Origin: Duganella sp. CF458
Lineage (GTDB): Bacteria > Pseudomonadota > Gammaproteobacteria > Burkholderiales > Burkholderiaceae_D
Length of the DNA: 64,000 nt
Direction: 5' to 3'
Assembly: GCF_900113115.1 (NCBI RefSeq)
Contig: NZ_FOOF01000003.1
Location: forward strand, 332,826-396,825
The notes under the pieces are model-generated. The model saw only the letters and a program-made list of their open reading frames with translations, searched no databases and had not been told where the DNA came from. Positions 63,927 through 64,000 of the stretch are shown in pieces (position 1 is the stretch's first letter; every line of letters begins with the position of its first letter). The position numbers were made by a program, and so were the translations under genes.

Positions 63927-64000
63927 CTTGAATGGCAAGCCCTTTTTCCAAGTATTTTGGGTCAAAGGGTTTGCCCGACTTAACTACCCCGTAAATCAGA
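63916..64000 (-). mobile_element. 3' end of an IS110-type transposase gene (truncated by window edge)
   Basis: Read leftward from the right edge, an open frame encodes at least 27 C-terminal residues, including YGVVKSGKPFDPKYLEKG and ending LAIQDGI before a TGA at 63916-63918. The string YGVxKSGKPFD is typical of the C-terminus of IS110-family transposases as I know them. The stop codon lies inside the repeat half-copy, suggesting insertion next to or within the palindrome. Only 85 bases are visible, so the identification is provisional. Confidence 0.5.

Overview
The window reads as chromosomal DNA of a high-GC betaproteobacterium of the Oxalobacteraceae type (Massilia, Duganella or Pseudoduganella relatives). 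The evidence is a PEP-CTERM/exosortase-A (XrtA) exopolysaccharide locus with the PrsK/PrsR regulator pair, poly-3-hydroxybutyrate genes, betaproteobacterial minCDE, hemA and prfA, and several dispersed palindromic intergenic repeats. No genome-wide comparison was possible, so the genus is an inference.

Region 1 (1-23864) is a large capsule/exopolysaccharide locus. On the + strand, a tightly overlapping unit encodes two exosortase-associated alpha/beta hydrolases, a GT4 glycosyltransferase, a TPR protein and an O-antigen-ligase/polymerase-like membrane protein. Facing it on the - strand lie the UDP-sugar genes (UDP-HexNAc dehydrogenase and 4-epimerase), the initiating polyprenyl-phosphate sugar transferase, and the sensor kinase and sigma54-type regulator PrsK and PrsR. 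A PAS/chemotaxis transducer and a Wzx-type flippase follow. After these come an (alpha/alpha)-barrel-like protein, an AAC(3)-fold acetyltransferase, two duplicated acyltransferase-3 genes, two GNAT/FemAB-like acetyltransferases and a polysaccharide deacetylase. Together they look like a pathway that makes, exports, polymerises and decorates (acetylates and deacetylates) an amino-sugar/uronic-acid polymer. The exosortase itself is not in the window and is presumably to the left. The locus ends at a tRNA-Arg(CCG) gene.

Region 2 (24.0-37 kb) holds a membrane-anchored cytochrome c5, three tandem paralogous M13 (neprilysin-type) metallopeptidases, and a TonB-dependent receptor 13 bp upstream of one of them. 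A Spy/CpxP-like periplasmic protein, a carboxy-terminal processing protease (S41) and a FabH-like ketoacyl synthase follow. A near-identical 10-bp-period direct repeat lies upstream of both the receptor/peptidase unit and the Spy-like gene and suggests common control.

Region 3 (37-51.7 kb) is mixed. It contains a 1037-residue Ig-repeat protein without a visible signal peptide, a Kef/YbaL antiporter, 2,4-dienoyl-CoA reductase, small conserved unknowns, proline iminopeptidase, a D-amino-acid deaminase-like PLP enzyme and a glutathione transferase. It also holds a three-gene unit of visibly lower GC (48.9-50.9 kb) containing an ATP-grasp protein, and a DUF1761 membrane protein and a lipoprotein.

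Region 4 (51.8-64 kb) is core: phaB, phaA, a phasin-like protein, metR/metE with a perfect MetR box, minCDE, an uncharacterised protein, an orphan OmpR-type response regulator, hemA and prfA. The last 85 bases look like the 3' end of an IS110-type transposase, abutting a partial copy of the palindromic repeat. Three copies of a 27-bp palindrome with 12-bp arms and a ~100-bp hairpin mark gene ends throughout.
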